From Rhizoctonia solani (Eukaryota > Basidiomycota > Agaricomycetes > Cantharellales > Ceratobasidiaceae): DNA of 64,000 bases. Positions 1-11,268 of the stretch are shown here, piece by piece. The translations under genes and the position numbers were made by a program. Where the stretch lies: the NCBI RefSeq assembly GCF_016906535.1, contig NC_057379.1:1178001-1242000 (forward strand), in the 5' to 3' direction. The first letter of the stretch is position 1; every line of letters begins with the position of its first letter. The notes under the pieces are model-generated. The model was not told where the DNA came from. It saw nothing but the letters and a program-made list of their open reading frames with translations, and ran no database searches.

Positions 1-137
1 ATTGAATATGTCCTAACTCTGTGATTGTGAATTGGGAGATGTTGAAACTCATACAGTACAAGGCTGCTCTTATACAGACCTTAATAGAAAATTGGCTGTT
101 TCCTGACTGACAATCACAGAGTTAGGACATATTCAAT
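1..137. repeat. Hairpin of element X, copy 1
   Basis: A perfect 27-bp inverted repeat: 1-27 pairs with 111-137 around an 83-base loop. The same hairpin lies at 15,832-15,984, with two base pairs changed in both arms. It may extend left beyond the window. Confidence 0.85.
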
Positions 138-840
138 TTGAGACCTCACCCATTGGCTGCAATCTCTGTGTTTACTGCATGCTATCTTTCTGTATACATC
201 ACTGCTGCCCTAGATAGTTGCTCCAGCACACCCTTGACTTGTGTCTACTACTGCTAGAGTTCTATGTCATTTGGTTTGGGTTCCAGCTTATGAGTGGCAT
301 TTCAATTTCAGCTCATACACCCTAACCCACAATCTCTCATATTTCCACTCCCAGGCATGTGAAGGTCATGGTCACAGCTTCAATGGGTACCAGCAGCCAC
401 CTGAAATACCCCATAGCATTTTCAGTCCACACAGTGCCTTGAGCCATTGCAACTGCAATTTTGAGTATTTTTTGCTGGTCCTGAGAAGACAGTTCTGTAA
501 CACAGTCTATAATTGGTGGAACAAACAGATATACTGCCCAGCAATGGCCCATATAACTGAGAATGTGTGCAAATAACAGAATTTATGCTGAGCTGCATCA
601 TCATTATGTGCAGATTTGTAAGATGCTTAACACAATTGGCAAGGTTTTGCAGGTTGCATTACAGCAAAGGTAGACTATGAGCCCAGTTTCTTGATGAATT
701 TGTAGTATTTGTGCTAACACATAATGTTACAATGGCCAAATGTGTCAGTAAAATCTGGATGGGATCTACTGACTTGTCCTGGCCTGTAATACTTTTGGGG
801 CTCAGCATATCTTCTGGAAGTACTTGCTTAGCAACACATT
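1..840. mobile_element. Decayed element X, copy 1 (runs off left edge)
   Basis: This is an inverted homologue of 14,559-15,984. The two share a terminal hairpin and then several hundred bases of clear but diverged similarity, for example the stretch around 250-480 against 15,170-14,940. Copy 2 ends at CACTGAGCAGCAAAAGTATT next to a TA, a terminus that looks like Tc1/mariner ends, so X is probably a TA-targeting DNA transposon. Small open frames such as 337-552 (-) partly match between copies but carry stops and no recognisable transposase motif. The right limit here (about 840) is where similarity to copy 2 fades. The left end lies outside the window. Family assignment is tentative. Confidence 0.5.
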
Positions 841-1110
841 TCATGGTTGCTTAGTTACAGCATGGTGCCACTTTATTGTTGTAAAAGTTTGGTAGAGTGA
901 GTCATTTTCCTCTGACTTAGTTTCTATGCCCCATGGTATAAAGAAGACAGCAGTGGGAGGTGGGATAGTCATCACCATGTCTAATTGCTCAGCTGCCAGC
1001 ACCATTCCCTCCCCAATCTTCAGGGCTGTTGGATGCCACCCCCTATGTGTCCCAGATTGCATCTGCTGTGATGCAGAGTCAAGAGCTGCCTCTACCAGGA
1101 AATTTATTCC
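841..1110 (-). pseudogene. Unidentified open-frame remnant cut by LTR B
   Basis: The minus strand stays open for about 90 codons from 1110 to 841. The composition is protein-like: around GTHRGWHPTALKIGEG, then MVMTIPPPTAVFFIPWG. There is no credible start, because the frame continues upstream into LTR B sequence at 1112. It is probably a piece of an older mobile-element or host ORF truncated by the LTR. I do not recognise the family and see no catalytic motif. Confidence 0.3.
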
Positions 1111-1111
1111 C

Positions 1112-1656
1112 ATTTTCTCAATTTTAAACAAAGGCAATTGGATTATATTTTCAGTCACATGACTTTGGCGCTTATATCATACAATAAGCGCCAAGCCATG
1201 TCCCCATCCATGCTTATCTCATCACACATAGCCACCTCCACCTGATGACATCACTATAACACGTCAGTAACACATATGCATGAGTAAGGCCACAGTTGGA
1301 GCAGGGTTCTCATTGGATTAAGAATTGCATATATATATTTGTAAATAGGACACTCCCTGTAATATATAAGGAGGCCAACCAACCATGGTAACACCCAGGT
1401 TGATTACCTCTTGTTGCATCCTACACTGTACAAGGGCCTTACTGCCCAGCAACCACTAAGTACTCACTAGTCTTCACCGCCTTAAGTGGCCTCCTTGTTG
1501 TACATACATAGTTTGCCATTGCCCTTACAGCCTTGGTCATTGTAGTATAGCTGGTTGTTGTTGTAGGTAGATTGCCCACTGCCTTAAGTGGTTCTTACAT
1601 AGTTACATCCAGCTGCAAGCGCCCACCTCCCTGATGTCCTTACAGGCATCTAGGAC
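1112..1656 (+). repeat. LTR B fragment (first ~20 bp missing)
   Basis: Matches the complete LTR B copies at 46,129-46,693 and 61,103-61,665 from TACCAGG to the terminal GGACA, but lacks the TGTTGTAGACACA start. It contains the LTR B TATATAAG box near 1364 and the TCACATGAC / GGCGCTTA block near 1155. No TSD can be scored because the left end is lost. The following 124 bases (1657-1780) are unassigned. Confidence 0.8.
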
Positions 1657-2332
1657 ACCAGGGCTCTAAAAAGCAGGTTGAATCTGGACTCCCAAGAAGA
1701 AGGAGTAAGTTGACTTGTTTGGTAGTAAAAGGTCTTTTTGCTGAAAGTCTATTGTATTTGCAGACATCCTGCATGCTTCCTGTTAAGAGTTGTGTAAGTA
1801 CAGGAGTAAGAAAGGATTACTATATACTAAATGTATATGAGAATAACTAACAACTAGTATTAAGAATCAGAATATATGCACACAATATATGCACAATATA
1901 TGCCAGGCTTATCAGGAATAAACAACTCCTAACAAATACTCTATCAACTATCAAGTGCAGGTGTTGGTTGTGTATAGTACCTTAGACTAATGTTACTTAA
2001 GCCTAAGTGACTAAGGGTATGTATACTTAAGGTCTCTGGGATAGTACCTTAAGTAAGAGGGTTACCTGACTAATGTACAGGATTTATAGGATTTGCCTAA
2101 TAAGTATAGGACTTATAGATGCTTAAGTAAGACTTAAGACTTATGGGGTTTACCTAAAATATATCTAGGATTTATGAGATATTATAGATAAAGCTATCTA
2201 CAATATGGGAGGTATGGTGGATTGAAACACTATCACTCAATCACAGCAATCCTTACAGTATTGTTGCACTATACTCAATGTTGAACTCAACAACTGTGAC
2301 AGTCAAGGGGCACAGGGTTGCAGTAAGTACAC

Positions 2333-2505
2333 TGTCATAAACAGAGGAAAATAGAACTAGCTGGAATTGAACCAGCTTGACCACTAAGCCATAGAGCCCT
2401 ATTATTCCTCTGCTGACAACCCATGATTACACCTGCTACCCCCCAAATTTGGGCTTGGGCCAGCATGCAACCACTTGTACTGGTCATGTGACCATGTCCA
2501 GGACA
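2333..2505 (-). mobile_element. 173-bp mini-LTR with tRNA-like promoter, copy 1
   Basis: On the minus strand this unit starts TGTCCTGGACA and ends TTTATGACA. It is flanked by a 5-bp duplication (TACAC at 2328-2332 and 2506-2510) interrupting an otherwise continuous LTR E. The second copy (53,681-55,371) has exactly the same length once its insert is removed and differs at about 5 positions. Inside lie a tRNA-like A box (2381-2391), a B box in a perfect 5-bp-stem/7-nt-loop T-arm (2363-2373), and a T-run (A-run on + at 2348-2351) just after it. TG...CA plus a 5-bp TSD argues for a solo LTR. The tRNA-like part suggests Pol III transcription. A SINE is the alternative. Confidence 0.75.
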
Positions 2506-2739
2506 TACACTAATAGGTTACCCAGTGTCTGTTGGGACTGGCCTATGGTCTTAGTGCGCCAAATAACCTCCTATGCTATTTACAGTGAGTCAATCACTAA
2601 AGTAAATGCACAAATAAGCTGTTAAAGGCTTGTGTGTATATGTCAATATATAAGAGTGGATAAATGGATAAATGGATGCATTAGAAGTGTCTTCACAGGG
2701 TTGTTTTATACCCTGAGAAGGTGCACAAACAAGTATATA

Positions 2740-4200
2740 TACAGGTGTGCAAATGAAATGCAACATGTGACTGCATTTCATGAATGTGAATGCAACACAA
2801 GAACAATGAGGATTTACATATGGATGTATTAGTACAAGATGTAGATATAACTAATTAGAGCATATGTACAAAATATGGTGGTGATCCAATGAGGCTACAT
2901 GAAGGTATGCCTTGAGGTATGCTGCTGGGTGTTGCAATTGATTTGCAAATCCAAACCAACTATCCCCAGCTCTTGTAGTTTTTGCCAATTTCAACCATTT
3001 CTTGGCCAATTTCAATCAGACAAAAAATGCAAAGGTACTCCCATACACTAAAGAAGCTTATATGCAGGCTTACAGTGCATATGAATGAGTTTCTGGTGCT
3101 CTATGGCTACCCAGTAAACATTAACTCTTCTCCCCCTCTCCCCCTGGATCACTCTAGATGTGCAAACTATTGGGAGTCAAGAGTCAGTAATTAAGTACAT
3201 AGTACTATTTAGAGTATATTATTGCACTTTTTTGATGCATGGCTCAGGGAAAGGCAGAGATATTCATGACATTCATTGAAACTGAATGACCACCCCAAAA
3301 GTGAGAGGCCTGTAATAGCAGTAAAAATGCAAAAGAGAGCAAGCGATTGTAGCCAGAGCATCAACAGAGTGATATAGATATGCCATGCCAAAGCTGAGAC
3401 CAAGCCCATAAAAACTGATGGTGTGAGAGACCATGCAATGGAAAACCACCCAAATATGCTCAATTTCACTATGAAATTCCAACCATTCATGAGAGTTTTC
3501 CATTGCATGGTCTCTCACACCATCAGTTTTTATGGGCTTGGTCTCAGCTTTGGCATGGCATATCTATATCACTCTGTTGATGCTCTGGCTACCATCGCTT
3601 GCTCTCTTTTGCATTTTTACTGCTATTACAGGCCTCTCACTTTTGGGGTGGTCATTCAGTTTCAATGAATGTCATGAATATCTCTGCCTTTCCCTGAGCC
3701 ATGCATCAAAAAAGTGCAATAATATACTCTAAATAGTACTATGTACTTAATTACTGACTCTTGACTCCCAATAGTTTGCACATCTAGAGTGATCCAGGGG
3801 GAGAGGGGAGAAGAGTTAATGTTTACTGGGTAGCCATAGAGCACCAGAAACTCATTCATATGCACTGTAAGCCTGCATATAAGCTTCTTTAGTGTATGGG
3901 AGTACCTTTGCATTTTTTGTCTGATTGAAATTGGCCAAGAAATGGTTGAAATTGGCAAAAACTACAAGAGCTGGGGATAGTTGGTTTGGATTTGCAAATC
4001 AATTGCAACACCCAGCAGCATACCTCAAGGCATACCTTCATGTAGCCTCATTGGATCACCACCATATTTTGTACATATGCTCTAATTAGTTATATCTACA
4101 TCTTGTACTAATACATCCATATGTAAATCCTCATTGTTCTTGTGTTGCATTCACATTCATGAAATGCAGTCACATGTTGCATTTCATTTGCACACCTGTG
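2740..4200. mobile_element. Foldback element: 1.46-kb near-perfect palindrome
   Basis: Two arms of about 700 bp (2740-3446 and 3494-4200) are almost identical inverted repeats around a spacer of about 47 bases. The ends read TACAGGTGTGC / GCACACCTGTG. Comparison with uninterrupted LTR E copies suggests a TA target duplication (738-739, 4201-4202), as for Tc1/mariner-type elements, although the target lies in a TA run so exact borders are uncertain. The open frames in it are mirror images of each other and look non-coding. No transposase is present, so it would be non-autonomous. Confidence 0.85.
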
Positions 4201-4426
4201 TACATGATTGATATCAAGAGGGGGTACAGGAGGTACATGTGGCAACTGAAACACTTAGGAGAGCTGATACTTTGGTACATGGTAAACACTAACAGCTCCT
4301 AATATTTGTCCCAAGGCAATGTTTGCCCCAAGGCAGTATTTACCTGTGTGGGTCCTTGGATGTCCCAAGGTTAAGTATTTGATCCTTGGAGTAAACAGTC
4401 CCAAAGGTATGATATCTCTGCATTGA

Positions 4427-4898
4427 TGTTACACTCTCACCAGTATTACCACTAGGTTTGCCTAATTTTTCTGATATTTTTAATCTTTTTATGGACTCAT
4501 TCTCTTTTGTTTTTTGATCACATGGTTGTGGTGCTTATCACACCAAGATGCTGCACCAAGACCTACCAAGATGCCATGCCAAGGATGCCTAGATAACATC
4601 TACACTTCTGCACAGTCCACAAGTATGCTTCTTACTATCTTTAGAACTTCTTCTCCCACACCTTATCAATTGGTAAATAGCCAACATATGTGTATATATA
4701 CAGCAGGGAAATTGCTTGGAGACACTGAGTCAGTTTTACCTTGTCTACTCATCAGGCAGGTATCAGAAAGTTCAGTCAGTAGTATAGGACCTTAAGTCCT
4801 CTTCACTAACCAGTAGTCACTTGCCCCTTACAGAGCTTCACTGTTAAGTAGTATAGTCCCCCACTGGCCTTAGGCACTTCCACACTGTAGATACATAT
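4427..4898 (+). repeat. LTR A, left part, interrupted by Gypsy B1
   Basis: Starts TGTTACACTC inside LTR E1 and follows LTR A through the ATTGCTTGGAG primer-region block (near 4704-4716). It stops where the B1 3' LTR begins at 4899. The rest of this LTR should lie beyond the B1 5' LTR but is not seen there, so the right side has been deleted or rearranged. Confidence 0.75.
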
Positions 4899-5947
4899 TG
4901 TCCTAGACATCTGGTAGGACACCAAGGAGGTTGGCACTTGTGGCTGTGGTGTACAATGAGTAAGTTGCTTAAGGCAACATGGAACCTAACTACAGCAATG
5001 GCCAACTATACTACAGCATTAAGGGACTGTAAGGCATTGACAAACTACCAAGTACAATGGAGAAACTGTTTAAGGCAGGGTAGGGAATGTAACTACTTAA
5101 TGACTTAGTAAAAACCCAGGCTGTAAGGCCCTGTGTACAATGAGGGATGCAACAAGAGGTAATTGACCTTGGTGTTACCATGGTTGGTTGGCCTCTGTCA
5201 TGACCTTCATTGGCATGACATGATTTTTTACTATTTTCTATCTTTTTTCTGAGACAGTTTCCTTTTTTGGCATATATTTATGGGTCATCAAGATCATGTG
5301 ACATATTTGATATACAATGTAAAATTGTAAATGACTCATGTTTTGTTCTTGTTGTGTTTGATGTGGCTTTCTACATGTATATAAGCAGGGTCAAGTTGCT
5401 GCTAAACAGCAAGACTTGACCTCTTTGGCAATTCACCTCAGTATTCACCTATCCCTTTATGCAAGCCCTTAGTTGGCTATAGTGCATATTACTTAAGCAT
5501 CACAACCCAGGCCCTTGTTGCCCTCTACCCCTATATCATTACCCTTGGGCCCTTGTCACCCCTCTACCCTGTTCTCATAGTCCATTGGTGATAGGGCCAC
5601 AGACTTTAAACTACACTTGTAACATAGGTCCAAGCTGAGTTGTGACAGCCTCCTTATATATTACAAGGTAATGCTAATTACAAATACAAGATATCCAATA
5701 TCACAACCAATAAGAACCCTGCTCCTGCTGCAGCCTTACTTGTGCATATGTGTCACTGACATGTCATAATGACATCATCAAGGTGGAGGTGGCTATGATG
5801 CTGACTTAGCAAGGATGGGGATGTGGCAAGGTGCTTAGCATATGATTTAAGCGCCAAAGTCACATGATTGAGAATGTCCTTTGTTTGAGTTTGTTTAATT
5901 TCGAGAAAATTGGAATAAATTCCGTGGTGTCAATTGTGTCCACAACA
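4899..5947 (-). repeat. 3' LTR of Gypsy B1 (LTR B), split by LTR C
   Basis: In minus orientation it runs TGTTGTGGACAC to GTCTAGGACA and adjoins the polypurine tract of B1. Without the 452-bp LTR C and its TSD it is about 592 bp. The left flank is CATAT (4894-4898). The matching duplication on the right side of B1 is lost. Confidence 0.9.
5196..5647 (+). repeat. Solo LTR C (452 bp)
   Basis: Starts TGTCATGACC, ends GTTGTGACA, and is flanked by the 5-bp duplication GCCTC (5191-5195, 5648-5652). It interrupts LTR B, whose sequence resumes exactly afterwards. A TATATAAG box near 5378 gives the likely orientation. No internal region of this family is in the window. Confidence 0.9.
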
Positions 5948-5992
5948 CTGCCCCCCCTCTAAGGGCCTTAGTGCTGCCAAGGCCCTTTTCCT

Positions 5993-7977
5993 TCATTTCT
6001 TTTTTGTACTTTTTTGAATTTTTTTGGTGTTTTTTAGGTGTTCTTGGGGTTCCCACATGTTTCTTCTGATCTGTATCCCTTTCCACTTAACCCTGAAATA
6101 CCACTCTCCATTGCATTTCTTGGCATCTGTGATCCCTTCAACCTCATACTCTTCCTCTCCATCAATGGTAACAGGGGGAGGACAATTTTCAAAGGTGCAG
6201 TTCTTGTCCTGTTTCACCTTTGAGAGCATTCCAACATAGAACATATAGTGAATTCTCATTGACAACAGTAGTTCTGACCAGTAGGCACAATTGGAGATTT
6301 TTTCAGTAACCTTGAATGGGCCCAGGCATTGCTCTGTAAGCTTTGGGCTCAAGGTTATGAGCTTGATGTTTTTGGTGTCAAGCCAAGCTTTGTCTCCAAT
6401 TTCAATCTCAATTGGCATTCCATATTCTCTGGTGGTCATGCATGTCTTGGATTGCTGGAGTGCTGCTTCTACTTCCTGCCATTGTGCTTCCATTTGTGCA
6501 GTTAAGTTGTCTGCTTCTGGTACACTGGTGGGGATGTTGCTTGGGGTTAAGGTAGCCTCCCAGTCATATAGTGCTTTGAAGGGAGATTTGCTGGTGCTAC
6601 TGTGTTGTGTGTTGTTGTAGGCAAATTCTGCCATTGGGAGCCATTTTACCCAATCTTCTTGGTTGACTCCAGAGTAGGCTCTTAGGGAGTGTTCAACTGA
6701 TGGGTTGACATGCTCTGTTTGCCTGTTGCTTTGTAGGTGATAAGCCAACATGAAGTGTGAGTCTATTCCTAGGTGTTGGTACAGTGCCTTTAGGAATTTG
6801 TTGTTAAAGACCATTCTGCAGTCTGACACTGTCTTTTTGGGCATGCCATACTTCTTCCATACATGACATAAGAACAGATCCACAAGTTCTGGAACTTTTA
6901 GCTTCTTGGAACATTCCACCAGGATAACATACTTGGTGAAGCTATCCACAATGACTAATATAGAGTTGCTATGTCTGTCCTTTGGAAGATCTACAATCAT
7001 ATCATACAAAATGTGTTGCCAAGGCCTTGTGGGTAGTTCAAGTGGTTGCAGGGACTGGAGGTGTATTTTGGCTTTCTAATGTGCTGACAGATCTCACAGG
7101 AGTCTACATGCCAGTAGGTGTCAGCACAGATCCCTGGCCAGTAGTAGCTGCAGGAGATTAACTCAAGAGTGTGTTGCTATCCAGGGTGTCCTGCCAGGGG
7201 ACTGTCATGGAAGATGCATAATAAATCTGTGCAGAGGGTACCAATGTCTGGTACCACAATACAACCCTGGTAAAACAGCAGGCCAGCTTCCACCTTGTAA
7301 TCCTTAAATGCCTGTTTGATAGAAGGGGGTGCCTTAGATTCATTTTGGAGGAATGTCAGGATTTCCTCTAAGGATTTGTCTTGGTCCAGGCTGGCTTCTA
7401 TCTGGTGTTGTAGTTCCCTTTTGGGGGTTATCAGGGCAATGTTGGCAAAGACAGGATTGGGGAGCATGGTCTGATCAGCCAGTGAAATATCTGCATGGTT
7501 GGAGCATCTGGGCAGGGCATCTGGTTTACCAGATTGTTTTCCTGGGCAGTATACTATCTGGAAGTTGTAGCTGGCCAGCAATAGGTGCCATCTGGCATGT
7601 CTACAATTACAGGTTCTAGACTCCTTCCAGTACTCCAGGTTGCAAAGGTCTGTAAACATGGTAACAGGGTGCAGGGTCCCTTCCAAGAAGATGCACCAGT
7701 ATTCAAAGGACCTTAGGATAGCCAGTAATTCCTTATTGTGTGTATCATAGTTCTGTTCAGCCCCTTTGAATGATTTGGATAGGAAGCCAAGTGGGTGGAG
7801 ACAGCCATCTTCCTGTTGTTGGCTTAGTATAGACCCTAGGGCAGCACTGGAGGCATTGGTCTCCAAAAAGTATGGCTTAGTAGGATTGGCATGGGCAAGG
7901 ACAGGGGCATTAGTGATAGAATCCTTTAGGGCCTGAAATGCACTTTGTTCCTTTTCTGTCCATTTCCAAGGGGAATC
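5993..7977 (-). pseudogene. Gypsy B1 pol, second half: RNase H, integrase, chromodomain
   Basis: The minus strand encodes the RNase H region (7,977-7,500; ETNASSAALGSILSQ, THNKELLAIL, FTDLCNLEYW), the integrase zinc-finger linker, and the integrase core (7,009 on; ILVIVDSFTKY, TVSDCRMVFN, SNRQTEHVN). It ends in a chromodomain (EEEYEVEGI ... WYFRVKWKGI ... NMWEPQEHL) near 6,160-6,020. Frame breaks lie around 7,170-7,010. Family-typical residues are altered: TDAS is TNAS in RNase H, HDKE is HNKE, and SDRG is SDCR. The enzyme would integrate cDNA and the chromodomain would target chromatin. This copy cannot make either protein intact. The RNase H and RT halves are separated by LTR G. Confidence 0.85.
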
Positions 7978-9875
7978 TGTTATAGAGTAGGGTTTTAGAG
8001 ACTATGTAATAAAGTACATAATACAATAAAGTGATTAATAGATCAATTATATATGGATATAAAAGGCAATAGTCTAGCTATATAAGGGTAAATTAGGTTA
8101 GTAATCAGGGTGATCCCTACACTTAACAAGTAATCAAGCAATTACTGTAGATGCAGGTGGTTGGTTATGCTGATATCTATAGTATGAAAGTTAGTACTGA
8201 GTCTTATTTACTTACTGTAATTTATCTAGAGTTAATATCAATTTATTTGACAGAGATTGCACTTAATTAAAGTGTATATGCCGCTCTCAAGGCCTTAAAT
8301 TCTCCCAACTGACTTACTCAATAGGTTCAGGGTTGCCCTAGAGCCTTTCCTAGCTACCCAGTATCTGTTGGGACCTTGCTAGAGGCTATATGCGCCAAGA
8401 AACCTTACAGGTTAAGTTCAGTGAGCTTAAGAGGCTAAGAAAGCAAAATAAGACACTCTAAACTAAGTAAAGAAGATCTAATAGATCTTCAAGTTCACAC
8501 AAGGGGTAAGAATGGGATGAAAAGAAGGTTCAAAGGAGGATTTATTCATAGGGTCTCCCTCAGGGGCTTTATATACCCCAGAGGGAGAACAAATAACTAT
8601 ATACATGATGTACAAAAGAGGAAGTTACATGAGAGGTACAGTCTGAGCTATTTGATACATAAAGACCAATTAGTCCCAATAAGTCCTAGTGGGATAGACC
8701 CAAGACTATTTATAGAATGTTCTAGAGCATACATGACTAAATTACATTAGTGTGAATGCTAAAAATAACCTTGAGGCAAGGTAGGATCTCATAGAAAAAG
8801 CTAGAAACTTAAATGGTTAGTATCTCCATCAATTTGGCTCAGAATCTGTTACAACCCCCTAACATATACCATTGGATTTGCACAATTTTTCTATTATTTT
8901 TAGAATTTTTTACGGACTCTTTATCTTTACTTTTTCAATCACGTGATCTCGGCGCTTAATATGCCGAGATGCCGCGCCAAGATGCCGTGCCAAGGGCGCT
9001 TAGGAGAAATTCACGCTTCTGCGCAGCCTGCAGCACACTTCTTACTTCCACTATGTCCTTCCTTTCTCATGTGCACAGACCATGTAGATAGTGCACCCTT
9101 GCCTATATATACAGCAGGAAAATTGCTTGGGAACACCAAGTCAATTTTACCTTGTCTCTTACCCATTAGAGAAGGTATCCAGACCAGCTAAGTAGCCGGC
9201 CCACAGTAGTCAGAAGTCACTTACCCTCTTATCTTACCTACCACACCTCCAGGCCTCTGGCCCCTTTGCACCAGCAGTAGTTAGTTAAGTTGTTGCCTTA
9301 AGCAACCTAGTTAGTTCAGTAGTTAGCCTTAGTCAGTTAGATTACATAAGCAAATGTAGTAGTACAGCCACAAGCGCCTGCCCACTAGCGTGTACCCAAC
9401 CTTACAGTTGGCATACAACAGAATCAGACAATTCCTTTTTGGGAACTGAGATGCTGGAGCCTCCAACCTATTGGTATTTGTCTGCATAGTAATATGCCTA
9501 TATCCCGCCAAGATATCAGTGTTGGCGCGCCCCACCAACCTTTGGCGCTTATTTGCAATTACTAAGCACCTGCGCTTGCATGCTTACTTGCACTTGTTCT
9601 ATGGTCTGTAAGTACTGTTCCTACATATAAATGTATAATACAAAAAAATACTATAAATCATAGAAATAACAGTATAACCCATTCACATAATTAGACGTGT
9701 ATATATGCAAGCGCAATGAGGAAATAAAGTATAAAAGGCCTTATAGCACCGCCAGTTCCCAAATATAGTAATGCTCATGGCCACATTTGGATAGAGCAAG
9801 TATGATTACCCCAGTTTGCACTATTCACTATTGGAAATTAGGGGCGCATATGTCTAAATTAGTCATTCCATAACA
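7978..9875. repeat. Solo LTR G (~1.3 kb), carrying a solo LTR A
   Basis: Starts TGTTATAGAGTAGG, ends CATTCCATAACA, and is flanked by GAATC (7973-7977, 9876-9880). It splits the B1 pol between RT and RNase H at the sequence for the ...DSPWKWT... junction. Removing the inner LTR A (8,847-9,420) leaves 1,319 bp. The middle resembles LTR E (a CTGTTGGGAC and TGCGCCAA block near 8,360-8,400), so G is probably a relative of E. No open frame of note. Confidence 0.85.
8847..9420 (+). repeat. Solo LTR A (574 bp) nested in LTR G
   Basis: TGTTACAACC to GGCATACAACA, with a GAATC duplication at 8842-8846 and 9421-9425. It keeps CACGTG near 8940, the GGCGCTTA block, a TATATATAC box near 9106 and the conserved ATTGCTTGG primer region. 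Confidence 0.92.
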
Positions 9876-11205
9876 GAATCCTTCTTGACCAGGATATGGA
9901 GTGGGCATGCAATGTGGCTGAAGTAGGCAACAAACCCCCAAAGGAAGTTTGCAAACCCTAGGAAGGACTGTACTTCCTTCACCTTGGTTGGCATGGGCCA
10001 TTCCTGGACAGCCTGGATCTATAATTTATCCAGGCTAAACCCTTTATCCAATACAATGATCCCCAGGTGTTCAACCAATGTTATGTGAAATGTGCACTTG
10101 GAGGCTTTACAAAACAGCTGGTTTTCCATCAGACATTTCAAGACTTCATGAACATGTTGGGGATGGGATGTGTTGTCCTTGGAGTATATCAAGATGTCAT
10201 CTAAGTAGATGATGATGCAAACATCCAATAGATCTTTGAACAGCTTGTTCATGAAGTGTTGGAAGGCAGCTGGGGCATTGGTAAAGCCAAAAGTCATGAC
10301 CAGGGATTTGTATAAGCCATATTTAGTGCAAAAGGCTGTCTTCCATTTGTTGCCTTCCTTAACTTGGACATTGGTGTAATCCTATCATAGGTCCAGTTTG
10401 GTAAAAACCTTAGTGCTGCATAGTTGGGCCATGAGATCATTGGGATGGGGTAATGGGTAGATGTTTTTCTTAGTCCAGTTGTTGAGGTGTTGGTAATCAA
10501 CTACCAATTGGCAGGAACCATACTTCTTGGGGACAAACATGACAGGGGAACTGATGGGAGATTTACTTGGACAGATTTTCCCTGCTTTGAGCTCATCCCT
10601 AAGCCAGTCTTTCAGTGTGGCAGACTCAGTGTTGGTCATACTGTACAAAGGGGAGTTTAAAGGGCCTTCTTCTGTATGTTCAATCCCTGTGTCATAGTGA
10701 CAATGTGGAGGGAGCTTGTTGAACTCTTCCTCACCAAATACCTTTGTGTAATGATGGTATTGGGAGGGTACTCCTTCCAGGGGATTGGGATCCCCCTCTT
10801 CCTCTTCCACAATGGCTACATGATCTGGAGGAGAGTGAGGAAAGGAAGGTGTGTGCATGTTCCAGTTGATTTTGAGATTGTGGGCTTCTAACCATTTGAT
10901 ACCTAGGATGGTGGTGTGTGCTCCAGTATTACAGATTAGGAATGTTTCCATCATCTGTTTGCCATCAAATAGGAAGGTCAGTTAGGCCTTCTTCCAAATC
11001 TTTCCAGCCTGGGGGCTTGACCCATCAAGCATAGTGACAGTGCAGGGGGTAGGAAGACCAATTAACAGGAGTTTGGGGGGTTCTGCAGTGTGGGGGTGAA
11101 GGAACAATGATGTGGTGCCTGAGTCAATCAGGACTTCTAATGTGTCCACTTGTTTCTCTGGCTGTATTGGAATTGTGAAGAGCAGTTTATTTCTATGTAT
11201 AGATA
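9876..11205 (-). pseudogene. Gypsy B1 pol, first half: protease and reverse transcriptase
   Basis: The aspartic protease motif LIDSGTT lies near 11,145-11,120. A stop follows near 10,983, then the frame 10,954-10,385 carries RT N-terminal motifs (VFGEEEFNKLPPH, SPVMFVPKKYGSCQLVVDY, TKLDL). After a frame change, 10,297-10,019 carries MTFGFTNAPAAFQHFMN and the catalytic YLDD (IIYLDDILIYS). RT copies element RNA and the protease matures the polyprotein in virus-like particles. At least two breaks plus the LTR G insertion disrupt this copy. Confidence 0.85.
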
Positions 11206-11268
11206 TACTACAAATTCACAAATACAAGCCAGAGTCCTTGGGGTCCTTGTGTGCAGCAGCAGGTACCC

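Larger units (their letters stand above)
1781..4426 (-). repeat. LTR E copy E1, split by a mini-LTR and a foldback element, truncated by LTR A
   Basis: The long LTR begins (minus orientation) at TGTTAAGAGTTGTG and follows the complete copy at 53,755-55,267 in reverse. It is interrupted at 2333-2505 by the 173-bp mini-LTR and at 2740-4200 by a foldback element. It resumes at 4201 and stops at 4426, where LTR A begins. About 1.0 kb of the expected 1.5 kb remains, so the inner third is lost. Confidence 0.85.

Noticed and set aside
2333..2505. 6-bp TSD and 172-bp element (SINE reading)
   Set aside because: Shifting by one base gives TG...CA ends and 5-bp TSDs in both copies, like every LTR here. 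The LTR reading is simpler, although a SINE is not excluded.
3209..3732. Paired similar ORFs on opposite strands in the foldback element
   Set aside because: They are mirror images created by the palindrome. No start, motif or codon pattern supports a gene.
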